From contig NZ_QFYS01000012.1 of the NCBI RefSeq assembly GCF_003254525.1, positions 34,664 through 98,663 on the forward strand: DNA of 64,000 nucleotides, in the 5' to 3' direction. The position numbers and the translations under genes are program-made. This stretch comes from Phenylobacterium kunshanense. GTDB lineage: Bacteria; Pseudomonadota; Alphaproteobacteria; Caulobacterales; Caulobacteraceae. A model generated the notes under the pieces. The model saw only the letters and a program-made list of their open reading frames with translations. It did not search any database and was not told the DNA's origin. This document shows positions 41,117 to 50,365 of this stretch, one piece after another. Positions within the stretch are counted from its first letter, which is position 1. Each line of letters opens with the position of its first letter.

Positions 41117-41929
41117 CTATTCGCCGGTGAACCGGCCAGGCCGCTTCTCACGGAAGGCCGCGACGCCCTCGCGGAAGTCCTGGCTGGAGGTGGCCAGCAG
41201 GTACTGGTCGCGATCCATGTAGATCGAGGCCTGGGCCGTCGCCGCGGAGATCGCGTTGACGGCCTCCTTGGTCATCCGTACGGGCAGCGGCGGCAGGCCG
41301 GCGACCTTGGCGGCCCAGGCGCGAGCGGCGGCCAGAGCCATTCCCTTGCCGACCGCCTCGTCCGCGAAACCCCAGTCGAGGCAGCGGGCGGCGTCGACCG
41401 CCTCGCCGAACATCACGAACTGCTTGGCGCGCGACGGGCCCACCAGCGCCACGATCCCGGGCAGGCTCCGCCAGCTCATGTTCATGCCGAGCGGGACCTC
41501 GGGCAGGCGCAGGTAGGCGCCCTCGCCCATGACGCGGAAGTCGCACGACAGCGCCAGCGCCGCGCCGCCCCCGATGCAGTAGCCCTCGATGGCCGCGATC
41601 GTGACCGCCTCGATCTCGGCCCACGCCCGGCACATGTCTGGCCCAGCCATCACCGCCCGGCGGCTCTCGATCAGGCTGGGCTGGGCGCGCCGCGCCTCGC
41701 TGGCGGATAGGTCTGCGCCGGCCGAAAAGTAGTCGGCCGAGCCGGTGAGGATGACCGCCCGCACGTCGGTCCGGAGCCGCAGCCGCCGGGCCACCTCCGT
41801 CAGTTCGGCCATCAGTTCGCCGTTCAGCGCGTTGCGCGCCTCGGTGCGCGCAAGCGCGACCTCCACGACATGCTCCCGCTGCTCGACCCGGACGTAGGTC
41901 CAGTCGCCCTCCAGCCGTTCCTCGCCCAT
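41117..41929 (-). CDS. Crotonase/enoyl-CoA hydratase family protein
   Basis: A 270-residue crotonase. SADYFSAGADLS and EGYCIGGGAALALSCD are the oxyanion-hole segments. The first catalytic Glu position is Ala, the second Glu is kept (RLPEVPLGMNMSW), and the usual GAGG after it is lost. The ATG at 41929 (GGGAGGG upstream) is preferred over a longer frame that runs into the next gene. Convergent (6 bp) with the PEP-CTERM gene and 68 bp downstream of the secreted protein gene. Confidence 0.85.
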   Translation of the reverse strand: MGEERLEGDWTYVRVEQREHVVEVALARTEARNALNGELMAELTEVARRLRLRTDVRAVILTGSADYFSAGADLSASEARRAQPSLIESRRAVMAGPDMCRAWAEIEAVTIAAIEGYCIGGGAALALSCDFRVMGEGAYLRLPEVPLGMNMSWRSLPGIVALVGPSRAKQFVMFGEAVDAARCLDWGFADEAVGKGMALAAARAWAAKVAGLPPLPVRMTKEAVNAISAATAQASIYMDRDQYLLATSSQDFREGVAAFREKRPGRFTGE

Positions 41930-41997
41930 GCGCCCTCCCGTTGAAATCGGCGACATCTTGGGGCCGTGAGGGACGGGAGCGGTAGCCCCTTTGGCGA

Positions 41998-42591
41998 TCA
42001 GTCGCGTCGGAGACCGGGAATCCGCCTCAGCAGGCTCGGCTTCTTCGCCTTCGGCGGCGGCGGAGCGATCTCGGCGATCGGGGCCGCAACCGGCGACGTG
42101 TCGGTCGCCCCGGTCGCGGGCTCGGTGACGGCCACGGTCTGCGGGCCCAGGTCCTTGTCGCAGCGGGCGTCTCGCGTCGCCGTCTCGAACACCGTAGCCG
42201 TCAGCACCGGCGTCTGTCCGGGCCGCGCCGTACTGACCAGAACCGCCAGGGCGCGCCGGCCCGGCAGGTTGCAGAACGTCTCCCGGCTCGCCATGCCGCC
42301 CGCTTCCCAGGCCGACTTGGCCGGCGTGAACAGCTCGCTCCGTCGCTTGATCGCCACCAGCACCGCCTCGCGGATGACCACGGGCTGGCCGGCATCGACC
42401 CTGACCGTGCAACTCACCGGATCCTTTCCACGCCGGATCACCACGTCCTCGCCGTCGATGTCCTCGACGGGAGCGCCGTCGATGACCGCCGAAAGGCAGG
42501 CGGCGGTGGCGGAGCGCGCCTCCTGCACCGGGTCGGCCAGCGCCGACGCCGGCGCGGCGAGCAGGGAAAGGGCGAGGATCAATCTGCGCAT
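41998..42591 (-). CDS. Hypothetical secreted protein
   Basis: A 197-residue exported protein. The ATG at 42591 gives a signal peptide (RRLILALSLLAAPASALA-DP). The mature part contains cysteines at ATAACLS, PVSCTV, TFCNLP and DARCDK, which may form disulfides, and a Pro/Lys-rich C-terminus (PPPPKAKKPSLLRR). No domain is recognised. It lies between the KDPG-aldolase-type gene and a crotonase on the same strand. Confidence 0.68.
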   Translation of the reverse strand: MRRLILALSLLAAPASALADPVQEARSATAACLSAVIDGAPVEDIDGEDVVIRRGKDPVSCTVRVDAGQPVVIREAVLVAIKRRSELFTPAKSAWEAGGMASRETFCNLPGRRALAVLVSTARPGQTPVLTATVFETATRDARCDKDLGPQTVAVTEPATGATDTSPVAAPIAEIAPPPPKAKKPSLLRRIPGLRRD

Positions 42592-42687
42592 GGGGCTCCA
42601 TATCCCCGCCAAGGCGGCGACGATATGGCGATCAGCCGGTGTTTCGGAGGCCGGGACTTCGGACGTCCGGCCGGCGCGAGCCGCCCG

Positions 42688-43359
42688 TCACTTGCCGCGG
42701 ATGGTCCTGATGAGTTGCACGGTGTCACGCACCCGCGCCTCCAGCCCGGCGTAGTCCTGGGCGTCCAGCAGCGACTTGGTGATGAGGTTGGAGCCCATGC
42801 CACAGGCCACGATACCGGCCTCGAACCAGGGCCGGAGGGAGGCCTCGGCCACGTCCACGCCGCCAGTGGGCATCATCTTGGTCCAGGGCATCGGGCCCAT
42901 CACCGCCTTGACGAAGTCGGGACCACCCACCGAGCCGCCGGGAAACACCTTGACGATCTCGCAGCCCAGCTCCTGGGCCTGGCCGATCTCGGTCGGCGTG
43001 GCGCAGCCGGGAGAATAGGCGATCTGACGGCGGTTGCAGACCTTGGCCACGTCCGGGTTGAGCAGCGGGCCGACCACGAAGTTCGCGCCGTTCGCGATGA
43101 AGAGCCCCGCCGTCGGCGCGTCGACGATCGACCCCACCCCCATGATGACGCTGGGATCGGCCTTGGCGAAATGGCGGGTGACCTCAAGGAACACCTCGGC
43201 GGCGAAGTCTCCCCGGTTGGTGAACTCGATGCACTTGGCCCCGCCGTTGGCGCAGGCCTGGATCACCTTCACGCAGACCGCGGGATCCGGGTGGTAGAAG
43301 ACCGGGATCACGCCCTGGTCCATCATGGCGTTCAACACGGCGAGGCGATCGCGGGCCAT
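42688..43359 (-). CDS. KDPG/KHG aldolase family (2-dehydro-3-deoxy-phosphogluconate aldolase)
   Basis: A 223-residue class I aldolase of the Eda family, cutting 2-keto-3-deoxy-6-phosphogluconate or 4-hydroxy-2-oxoglutarate to pyruvate. The catalytic Glu (CIEFTNRGD) and the Schiff-base Lys (EIVKVFPGG) are clear, as is MMPTGGV binding phosphate. No edd or kinase gene is beside it, so it may be a catabolic paralogue rather than the Entner-Doudoroff enzyme. Its ATG overlaps the stop of a possible 49-codon ORF (TGATG). Confidence 0.88.
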   Translation of the reverse strand: MARDRLAVLNAMMDQGVIPVFYHPDPAVCVKVIQACANGGAKCIEFTNRGDFAAEVFLEVTRHFAKADPSVIMGVGSIVDAPTAGLFIANGANFVVGPLLNPDVAKVCNRRQIAYSPGCATPTEIGQAQELGCEIVKVFPGGSVGGPDFVKAVMGPMPWTKMMPTGGVDVAEASLRPWFEAGIVACGMGSNLITKSLLDAQDYAGLEARVRDTVQLIRTIRGK

Positions 43360-43508
43360 CAGCGGTCCTTTCTTGCACCTGGGCTGGCTCGACGCGCCAG
43401 CCGGCCGCCACTCACGGCGACGGCCTGCATGTAATCCGCTGCGCGGCCGGCGAGGAAGTCCGCCGAGCCGTCGGGACCAGGCTGGCCGCTACCAGGCCCG
43501 CCGTCCAT
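43359..43508 (-). CDS. Possible small ORF between hybrid kinase and aldolase
   Basis: A 49-codon frame (starts MDGGPGSGQPG, ends RRASPGARKDR) with GAGGGG just before the ATG. It begins 8 bp after the kinase stop and its TGA overlaps the aldolase ATG. Layout is that of a coupled operon gene, but the composition is Gly/Ala/Arg-rich and could be chance or a relic of a gene end. Confidence 0.28.
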   Translation of the reverse strand: MDGGPGSGQPGPDGSADFLAGRAADYMQAVAVSGGRLARRASPGARKDR

Positions 43509-43516
43509 CCGGCCCC

Positions 43517-45691
43517 TCAGACGGCGACGGTCTCGATTTCCGGGTCAGCCTCGAGCATCCGGCCGACCTCGCCGAGCAGCGCGGCAACGGAGATCGGCTT
43601 CGATACGATGCCGTTCATGCCGGCCGCCAGGTACTCGGCGCGCTGGTGGGTCATGGCGTTGGCGGTCAGCGCCAGGATGGGGACCTGGCCGGCGGCCCCC
43701 GCGAGGCCGCGGATCGATTGCGCAGCCTCGATGCCGTCCATGTGCGGCATCTGGATGTCCATCAGGATCAGGTCGAAGCGGCCCGTGGCGGCGGCGCGGA
43801 CGCCCGCCAGGCCGTCCTCCGCCTCCGTCACCTGGGCGCCCAGGCGCTGGAGAAGGGTCTGGGCCACGAGCCGGTTGGTGGCGTTGTCTTCCACAAGCAG
43901 GATCCGGACCCCGGCGAGAACCGCCTCGTCCGCCGTGGCCGGCGCGGCAGGTGTCGCGGCCGGCGCCTCGAACTCGAGCCAGAAGGTGGAGCCTTCGCCT
44001 GCGACGCTGGTGAAGCCGATGTCACCGCCCATCATCCGGACGAGCGCACGGCTGATGGACAGTCCCAGGCCCGCCCCGCCGAACCGGCGGGCCGTGTCGC
44101 TTTCGGCCTGCTGGAACCGTTCGAACAGGCGAGCCTGCACCTCTGGCGCCATGCCGATGCCGGTGTCTTCGACTTCGAAACGCACCCGGCGACGATCATC
44201 GCCCATCGGCTGAACGCTGAGCCGGGCCTCTACATGGCCGGCGCTCGTGAACTTCACCGCATTGCCGACCAGGTTGAACATCACCTGGCGCAACCGGACG
44301 GCGTCGGCCTCGATCCAGAAGCCCTCGCCATCGACGGCGCTGCGCAGGTCGACGCCCTTGGCTCGCGCCTGCCCCTCCAGCAGCCCCACGACGACATCGA
44401 GCGCTTCACGTGCGTCCAGCGGCTCGGGCGACAGGTCCAGCTGTCCGGCCTCGATCTTCGAGAAGTCGAGCACGTCGTTGAGCAATTCCGCCAGCATGCG
44501 GCCGCAGTCGTTCGCCCGGCGCATGAGCGACCTGCCCTCGGCGGAGACCGGCTCATCCTGCAGGAGTTGCAGGGCGCCGAGGACGCCGTTCAAGGGCGTG
44601 CGGATCTCGTGGCTCACGTTTGCCAGGAACTCGGCCTTGGCGCGGGTCGCCGCCTCCGCTTCTGCCTTGGCCTCCTTCAGCGCCGCCTCGGCCGCCACCT
44701 GGGCCGTGACGTCCCGCGAGACGTCGATGGTGGCGACGGGAGCGCCGTCCTCGAAGATGAGGCGAGCGCTGGACTGCAGCCATAGCCAGCGGCCGTCCTT
44801 GTGCCGAACCTGAACGGTCATGGCCTCGGCCCGGCCCGGCTCGGCCACCATGCGATGATAGGCTTCCACCATCTCGGCGACGTCGGCGTCCGGGTGAGTG
44901 ATGTCCCAGCGTGACGTGCCGACCAGTTCCTCGGGCTCATAGCCAAGGATCGCCTTCACCGACGGCGAGACATAGACGAACTCGCCCGTCAGGTTCGTGC
45001 GCGCGATGACGTCGGTGACGTTCGCGGCCAGGGTCTCGTAGGCGTCCAGGCTCTCGTTCAGTCGACGCTGCTGCTCCTGGGTCGACGGCGTGTCGAGCGC
45101 GCGACCCACGCAGAAGGCGCCGCAGAGCAGAAGTGTGACGGAAAGCAACAGGGCCTCGGCGGGACTCCGCGCCTCCACCCCCGCCAGCACCGCCAGCGCG
45201 CCCAGCGCCGGCGCGGCTCCGGAGGCCAGGAAAACCATAGGCGTGTTGTAGAAGAGCAGGATCGTGACGGCGGCGATCACCATGAACACCGCCGCGCCGG
45301 CCGCCTGGACCAGCGGCGCCCCCGTCGACCATAGGAACGTGGCCAGCACCAGCCAGCACGCGATCTGGGCCAGGTATGCGGCCGCGACATTGGGGTAGTT
45401 GCGCCGTCTGCGGTCCCGAGGCGCCGAGGGGCGCGTTGCGAACCACCCCCAGGTCTCGATGGCGACCAGACCCGCGAACCATGCCGCCGTCGTTTTCCAG
45501 TCGAGGACGAGCGTGGCGGCGAGCGCGGCCACCAGCCCCAGCACGATCTTCTGCAGCGCGACCTCGTGGAGCGCATCCGCAGCCTCGTCGATCACCTGCC
45601 GCAATGTCGGGCGGACATAGCGGGGCGTGATCAGACCCGGATGCGCGCCGGTGCGCGACATGCCAGGCCTAGGGGCGGGAGACTCCTGCAT
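43517..45691 (-). CDS. Membrane hybrid sensor histidine kinase (TM-PAS-HK-REC)
   Basis: A 724-residue protein. Residues ~45-195 hold about five hydrophobic helices with no large extracellular loop, then a PAS domain (~215-330: ANVTDVIARTNLTGEFVYVSPS), HisKA with H361 (VSHEIRTPLNG), HATPase with GIG and GGAGLGLSI, and a receiver with D645 (LMDIQMPHMDG). The ATG at 45691 has a poor ribosome-binding site; ATG at 45661 is a possible alternative. No partner regulator is adjacent. Similar kinase core to the one at 6283, suggesting shared ancestry. Confidence 0.92.
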   Translation of the reverse strand: MQESPAPRPGMSRTGAHPGLITPRYVRPTLRQVIDEAADALHEVALQKIVLGLVAALAATLVLDWKTTAAWFAGLVAIETWGWFATRPSAPRDRRRRNYPNVAAAYLAQIACWLVLATFLWSTGAPLVQAAGAAVFMVIAAVTILLFYNTPMVFLASGAAPALGALAVLAGVEARSPAEALLLSVTLLLCGAFCVGRALDTPSTQEQQRRLNESLDAYETLAANVTDVIARTNLTGEFVYVSPSVKAILGYEPEELVGTSRWDITHPDADVAEMVEAYHRMVAEPGRAEAMTVQVRHKDGRWLWLQSSARLIFEDGAPVATIDVSRDVTAQVAAEAALKEAKAEAEAATRAKAEFLANVSHEIRTPLNGVLGALQLLQDEPVSAEGRSLMRRANDCGRMLAELLNDVLDFSKIEAGQLDLSPEPLDAREALDVVVGLLEGQARAKGVDLRSAVDGEGFWIEADAVRLRQVMFNLVGNAVKFTSAGHVEARLSVQPMGDDRRRVRFEVEDTGIGMAPEVQARLFERFQQAESDTARRFGGAGLGLSISRALVRMMGGDIGFTSVAGEGSTFWLEFEAPAATPAAPATADEAVLAGVRILLVEDNATNRLVAQTLLQRLGAQVTEAEDGLAGVRAAATGRFDLILMDIQMPHMDGIEAAQSIRGLAGAAGQVPILALTANAMTHQRAEYLAAGMNGIVSKPISVAALLGEVGRMLEADPEIETVAV

Positions 45692-45758
45692 CGCGCCCAG
45701 AAGCCATCAGTCGCCTAACCGCAAAGCTAAGGTGCGATGCGGCATATCGTCCGCGGAT

Positions 45759-47579
45759 TCACAGGGGCGGCATGTCCTCGGTGATCGGCGGCGGGCTCAC
45801 CGCCGGCAGGACGGCCTCTTCGGCAGGCTGTGCGGGCGGCGCCACAGGCGGGGGCCCGGCCGGAATGGGCTGTGCCGGGATGCGCTTGAGCGCCGTGGAC
45901 ATGAAGCTCCGCCACATCTGCGCCGGCGCCGTCGACCCGCTGATCCGGGCCATGGGCCGGCCGTCGTCGCGTCCCATCCAGGCGCAGCTCGCGAGCCCCC
46001 CCGTGTAGCCGCAGAACCAGGCGTCCTTGTAGTCCGACGTGGTCCCGGTCTTGCCCGCCAGGTCATGGCCGGGAATGGCGGCCCGCGCCCCGGTCCCCGA
46101 CGTCATCACGGTGCGCAGCATGCGGTTCAGGTCGCTGAGCGCGGGGTTGGCGACGGCCGGCGCCGGAGCGGGCGGGCGTTTCTGGAAGATCACCTGCCCG
46201 CCGGACCGGATCCGCTCGATCCCATAGGGCTGCACGCGATTGCCGCCATTGGAGAACGCGGCATAGGCCTGGGTCAGCTCCAAGGGCGACACCAGGGTGG
46301 TTCCCAGGGCCATGGCGGGGTCGGTGTTCACGGTGGATGCGATCCCGATCCGCCGCGCCGTCTGGGCGATCGCCGGCCGGCCTACCTCATCGGCCAGACG
46401 CGCGGCGACCGTATTCACCGACTTGGCCAGCGCCGTCTCCAGCGTGATCGGTCCCAGGTAGGCGCCGACCTCGTAGTTGCTGGGCGTCCAGCCGGCGATG
46501 GTCACCGGCTCGTCGACCACCGGGCTGTCGGGCGTCAGCCCCCGTTCGAGGGCGGTCAGGTAGACAATCGGCTTCCAGGCGGACCCTGCCTGCCGCCGCG
46601 CGCTGACGGCGCGGTTGTAAGGGGCCGTGGCGTGGTTGGTTCCGCCCACCAGCGCACGAACCCTGCCCTGCCCGTCGATGGCCACGATAGCCGCCTGGTC
46701 CGCGCCTTGCCCGCGCCAGGCTTCGACGCCGGCGCGCACGGCTGTGCCGGCGGCCGCCTCCATCGCCTGATCCAGCGTGGTCTCCACCATCAGGTCGCGG
46801 GTCGGCTTGGGAACCATCCGGCGCACCTCGCCGTCGACCCAGTCCAGGAAATACTGGGCGGGACCGTTGGGCGCGGTCTTCCACACGCGCGGCTTCTGCG
46901 CCGCGGCCTTGTCGCGCTGGGCGGGCGTGATCGCCCCGGTCTCCACCATCGCGTTCAGCACCAGTCTGGCGCGCTCCAGGCACCGTTCGGGCTGCTCGAC
47001 GGGGTTGTACCCGCTGGGCGACTTCAGGACGCCCGCCAGCATGGCCGCCTCCTTCAGGCTCAACCGGGCCGCCGCCTTGTTGAAGTAGCGCTGCGAGGCG
47101 GCCTCGAGGCCATAGGCGCCCGATCCGAAATAGACCCGGCTGAGGTAGAGCCCGAGGATCTGCTTCTTGGTGTAGGTGCGCTCCAGCTCGACCGCATAGA
47201 CGAGCTCGGTGGCCTTGCGCTCCAGCGTCCGCTCCTGGGTGAGGAACAGATTTCGCGCCAACTGCTGGGTGATCGTCGAGGCGCCCTGCGTCGGTCGCCC
47301 CGCCCCGATGCCCGCCACCACCGCCCGGGCGATGCCGCGCGCGTCGAAGCCGTCGTGCTCGTAGAAGCGCCGATCCTCGATCGCCACGAAGGCGGCAGGC
47401 ACATGGGCCGGCAGTTTGGCGATGTCGACGGGCGGGGCATACCGGCCGCCCCGCACGCCGATCACGGCGCCGGCGCGGTCCAGGTAGGTGATCTGTGGCT
47501 CCCGCGTGATCGGCGGCATCCGCGGGAGGTCGGGCGCCTGGACGGCGGCCATCGAGAGGGCGGCGGCAAGGCTCAGCAA
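45759..47579 (-). CDS. Class A penicillin-binding protein (transglycosylase/transpeptidase)
   Basis: A 606-residue bifunctional peptidoglycan synthase. GT51 domain: catalytic E68 in EDRRFYEHDG and QGASTITQQLARNLFL. Transpeptidase: S333-x-x-K336 (GSAWKP), SVN at 387-389 and KTGT from 510. Pro-rich C-tail. The TTG at 47579 is the only canonical start, yet in-frame codons upstream (47580-47627, stop at 47628-47630) read Arg-rich and would complete a normal membrane anchor before LLSLAAALSMAAV. The true start is thus uncertain. Shorter than PBP1a (about 800 residues). Confidence 0.92.
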   Translation of the reverse strand: MLSLAAALSMAAVQAPDLPRMPPITREPQITYLDRAGAVIGVRGGRYAPPVDIAKLPAHVPAAFVAIEDRRFYEHDGFDARGIARAVVAGIGAGRPTQGASTITQQLARNLFLTQERTLERKATELVYAVELERTYTKKQILGLYLSRVYFGSGAYGLEAASQRYFNKAAARLSLKEAAMLAGVLKSPSGYNPVEQPERCLERARLVLNAMVETGAITPAQRDKAAAQKPRVWKTAPNGPAQYFLDWVDGEVRRMVPKPTRDLMVETTLDQAMEAAAGTAVRAGVEAWRGQGADQAAIVAIDGQGRVRALVGGTNHATAPYNRAVSARRQAGSAWKPIVYLTALERGLTPDSPVVDEPVTIAGWTPSNYEVGAYLGPITLETALAKSVNTVAARLADEVGRPAIAQTARRIGIASTVNTDPAMALGTTLVSPLELTQAYAAFSNGGNRVQPYGIERIRSGGQVIFQKRPPAPAPAVANPALSDLNRMLRTVMTSGTGARAAIPGHDLAGKTGTTSDYKDAWFCGYTGGLASCAWMGRDDGRPMARISGSTAPAQMWRSFMSTALKRIPAQPIPAGPPPVAPPAQPAEEAVLPAVSPPPITEDMPPL

Positions 47580-47708
47580 GGCGCGACAGACTCCCCGGAC
47601 GACGCCCCCAGCGCGCCTCCGCCCGGCCTATCTGTCGCCACGACCTGACGTCGCCAAGCTAATTCGAGTTAATGCGACGGAAGCACGCGCTGGCTGCACG
47701 GCATCTGC

Positions 47709-48062
47709 TTACAGGGTCAGGAACGCCTCGAACCCACCGTAGATCATCCGCTTTCCGTCGAACGGCATGTTCTCCTGCTGCGGCTTAAGACGCGGATCGC
47801 CCATCACCTTGGCCAGGATCTCGTCGCGCGCCTTGCGATCCGGATAGGTGATCCAGGAGAAGATCACGACCTCGTCGTCCGTCGCCTGGACCGACCGAGG
47901 GAAGGACGTGAGTTCGCCGTAGGGCACGTCGTCGCCGATGCACTCCACGTAGCTGAGCGCGCCCAGTTCCATCCACACCTCGCCCGCGATGCGCGCCATT
48001 TCCTTGTAGGCTTCCAGATTGGCCTTGGGGACGGCCAGGACGAACCCGTCGACGTAGGGCAT
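47709..48062 (-). CDS. DUF1428 domain protein (YbaA-like)
   Basis: A 117-residue cytoplasmic protein of the DUF1428 family: MPYVDGFVLAVPK at the N-terminus and PFDGKRMIYGGFEAFL at the end are characteristic. Structure in the family is a ferredoxin-like dimer related to antibiotic-monooxygenase folds; the role is not known. ATG 48062 with AGAGGAG upstream. Divergent from pyruvate kinase. Confidence 0.92.
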   Translation of the reverse strand: MPYVDGFVLAVPKANLEAYKEMARIAGEVWMELGALSYVECIGDDVPYGELTSFPRSVQATDDEVVIFSWITYPDRKARDEILAKVMGDPRLKPQQENMPFDGKRMIYGGFEAFLTL

Positions 48063-48220
48063 GGACGACTCCTCTGATCTGCACTGGCCGAAGGACGAAC
48101 GAGCATCGGCGCTCCCGACACGCTGAACTTTCATTCCGCTGCGGCAGTTGCTTGCTGCGAACCGCGCACACGGCCAATTTGGGCGCCTTGGATTCGACCG
48201 ACCAGAAGGAGTAGCCCCGC

Positions 48221-49648
48221 GTGGCTGAAGCGATCCGGCGCCGCCGGCGGGTGAAGATCGTGGCCACCATCGGGCCGGCGTCGTCCAGTCCGGAGCGGCT
48301 GGAGGAGCTGTTCCGCACGGGGGCGGACGTGTTCCGCCTCAACTTCAGCCACGGCAGCCAGGACGGCCACGCCGAGGTCGTCGCGCGGATCCGCAAGGTG
48401 GAGAAGAAGACCGGTCGCCCGATCGGCATCCTCGCCGACCTCCAGGGTCCCAAGCTTCGTGTCGGCCGCTTCGCCGGCGGCGCGGTGGTTCTGCAGTGGG
48501 GCCGCTCGTTCCGGCTGGACCTGCAGGAGCGGCCTGGCGACAGCCAGCGGGCGCAACTGCCCCACCCGGAGATCATGGCCGCGGCCTCGCCAGGCTCCGT
48601 CCTGCTGCTCGATGATGGACGTATCCGCCTGGAGGTGGTGCGCCAGACGCCGGAATTCCTCGACACCCGGGTCATCGTCGGCGGCCGGCTCTCCGACCAC
48701 AAGGGCGTCAACCTGCCCGGCCTGACTCTGCCCATCCCCGCGCTGACCAGGAAGGACCGGTCCGACCTGACGTTCGCCCTCGACCAGGGTTGCGACTACA
48801 TCGGTCTCTCGTTCGTCCAGCGTCCCGAGGACGTCATGGAAGCGCGCGAACTGGTCGGCGACCGCGCCTTCATCCTTTCCAAGATCGAGAAGCCCGGCGC
48901 GCTCCAGCACATCGACGAGGTGGTCCGGCTCTCCGACGCCATCATGGTGGCGCGGGGCGATCTTGGGGTGGAGATGCCTGCCGAGGATGTGCCGCTCCTT
49001 CAGAAGCGCCTGATCCGCACGGCGCACCGGTTCGGTCGGCCCGTGGTCGTGGCCACGCAGATGATGGAGAGCATGATCGAGAACCCGGCGCCGACCCGCG
49101 CCGAAGCGTCCGACGTGGCTACCGCCGTCTTCGACGGGGCGGACGCCGTCATGCTCTCGGCCGAGAGCGCCACCGGCAAGTACCCCGTCGAAACGGTCCG
49201 CATGATGGACCGGATCATCGCCCGAACCGAGGAGGACGAGGACCTCAAGGCCTCGCGGGCCGCCATGCGGCCGAAGCCCGAGAAGTCCACGCCTGACGCC
49301 ATTTCGGCCGCGGCCCGACAGGTGGCGGAAACCCTGGAGGCCAAGGCGATCGTCGCTTTCTCCCTCACCGGTCGCGCGGCGATGCGGATCGCCAGGCAAC
49401 GTCCGGACGTGCCGATCCTGGGCCTGACGCCACAGGTGGAGACGGCCCGCCGCATGGCGCTGGTCTGGGGCGTCCACGCCCTCACCTGCGAGCCGAACCA
49501 CACCATGACCGAGACCGTGGCCCAGGCGGCGGCCCTGGCCCTTCGAAGCGGCTTCGCCAAGCGTCGCGACGAGATCGTTGTGGTCGCCGGCGTGCCGTTC
49601 GGAAGGGCGGGCGGCACCAATTCCCTGCGGATCGCCCAGGTGACCTGA
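48221..49648 (+). CDS. pyk: Pyruvate kinase
   Basis: A 475-residue glycolytic enzyme, phosphoenolpyruvate + ADP to pyruvate + ATP. Signature features: KIVATIGPASS, FRLNFSHGS, the catalytic lysine region ILSKIEKPGALQHIDE, MVARGDLGVEMPAE, and the C-terminal allosteric domain (ARQVAETLEAKAIVAFSLTGRAA). GTG start with AAGGAG upstream. The catabolic end products of the neighbourhood (pyruvate, glutamate) fit central metabolism but nothing here links its regulation. Convergent with hutC, 12 bp. Confidence 0.96.
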   Translation: MAEAIRRRRRVKIVATIGPASSSPERLEELFRTGADVFRLNFSHGSQDGHAEVVARIRKVEKKTGRPIGILADLQGPKLRVGRFAGGAVVLQWGRSFRLDLQERPGDSQRAQLPHPEIMAAASPGSVLLLDDGRIRLEVVRQTPEFLDTRVIVGGRLSDHKGVNLPGLTLPIPALTRKDRSDLTFALDQGCDYIGLSFVQRPEDVMEARELVGDRAFILSKIEKPGALQHIDEVVRLSDAIMVARGDLGVEMPAEDVPLLQKRLIRTAHRFGRPVVVATQMMESMIENPAPTRAEASDVATAVFDGADAVMLSAESATGKYPVETVRMMDRIIARTEEDEDLKASRAAMRPKPEKSTPDAISAAARQVAETLEAKAIVAFSLTGRAAMRIARQRPDVPILGLTPQVETARRMALVWGVHALTCEPNHTMTETVAQAAALALRSGFAKRRDEIVVVAGVPFGRAGGTNSLRIAQVT

Positions 49649-49660
49649 GACGGGGCTGGG

Positions 49661-50365
49661 TCAGCCGCTGCGAGGCGAGAAGCGCGCCGTCAGGTCATAG
49701 GCCTCGCCTGGGAACGTCATCCGAACGTGGGTGATGCGGACCTCGCCCCGCCAGGTCAGGCGCTCGAGGACGAGACAGGCCGCTTCCGGCTCCAGGCTCA
49801 GCAGGCGCGCGGCCTTGCCGGCGCTCACGGCGCTGATCCGATGCTCGGCCTCGGTCCAGGGCACGTGGGTGAGCAGCCAGCCGCCCGGCGCAGTCATCGT
49901 GAAATCGACGGCCTCGGCCTCCGGCGCGGCCGACAGGCTGATCAGCCGCTCTTCCAGGGCGAAGGGCTGACCCGCGGCCCGATGCAGACAGGTCATCGCC
50001 AGGACCCGCCCGCCCGGCGGCAGGTCCAGCGCCCTCGCCTCGTCGGCCTTCGCGGCCCGGGCCGCCCGCGACAGCAGTTCGTAGCCGTAGGTCTCGCCGC
50101 GCGCGGTGACCTCAGCCTGGATGTCGGGAATGTCGAGCACCGCCGAGTGGATTCGCGGCCGCGCCACGAAGGATCCTGCCCGGCGGAGGCGCACGATCAG
50201 CCCAGCCTCCGCCAGCGGGGCCAAGGCCTTGTTCACGGTCATCCGCGAACAGCCGTACTCGGCCATCAACTCGTGCTCGGCCGGCACGCGGTGCCCCGGC
50301 GGCCAGGCGCCCGAGAGGATGCGGTCCTGGATATCCGCGCGAATGCGCTGGTGAAGGCTGCTCAT
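49661..50365 (-). CDS. hutC: Histidine utilisation repressor HutC (GntR family)
   Basis: A 234-residue GntR/HutC regulator: N-terminal winged helix (LHQRIRADIQDRILSGAWPPGHRVPAEHELMAEYGCSRMTVNKALAPLAEAGLI) and a C-terminal UTRA domain that binds urocanate. It represses hut genes until urocanate appears. The ATG at 50365 overlaps the hutF stop (ATGA), so repressor and deiminase are coupled and the repressor controls its own synthesis. A HutC-type operator lies in the divergent promoter at 51748-51765. Confidence 0.95.
   Translation of the reverse strand: MSSLHQRIRADIQDRILSGAWPPGHRVPAEHELMAEYGCSRMTVNKALAPLAEAGLIVRLRRAGSFVARPRIHSAVLDIPDIQAEVTARGETYGYELLSRAARAAKADEARALDLPPGGRVLAMTCLHRAAGQPFALEERLISLSAAPEAEAVDFTMTAPGGWLLTHVPWTEAEHRISAVSAGKAARLLSLEPEAACLVLERLTWRGEVRITHVRMTFPGEAYDLTARFSPRSG

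Noticed and set aside
42649..42672. Terminator after the aldolase gene
   Set aside because: The stem needs a bulge and there is no T-run; evidence is too thin to list.
47656..47673. CTAA-N6-TTAA as a CtrA box before the PBP gene
   Set aside because: Spacing is one base short and the first half is degenerate.
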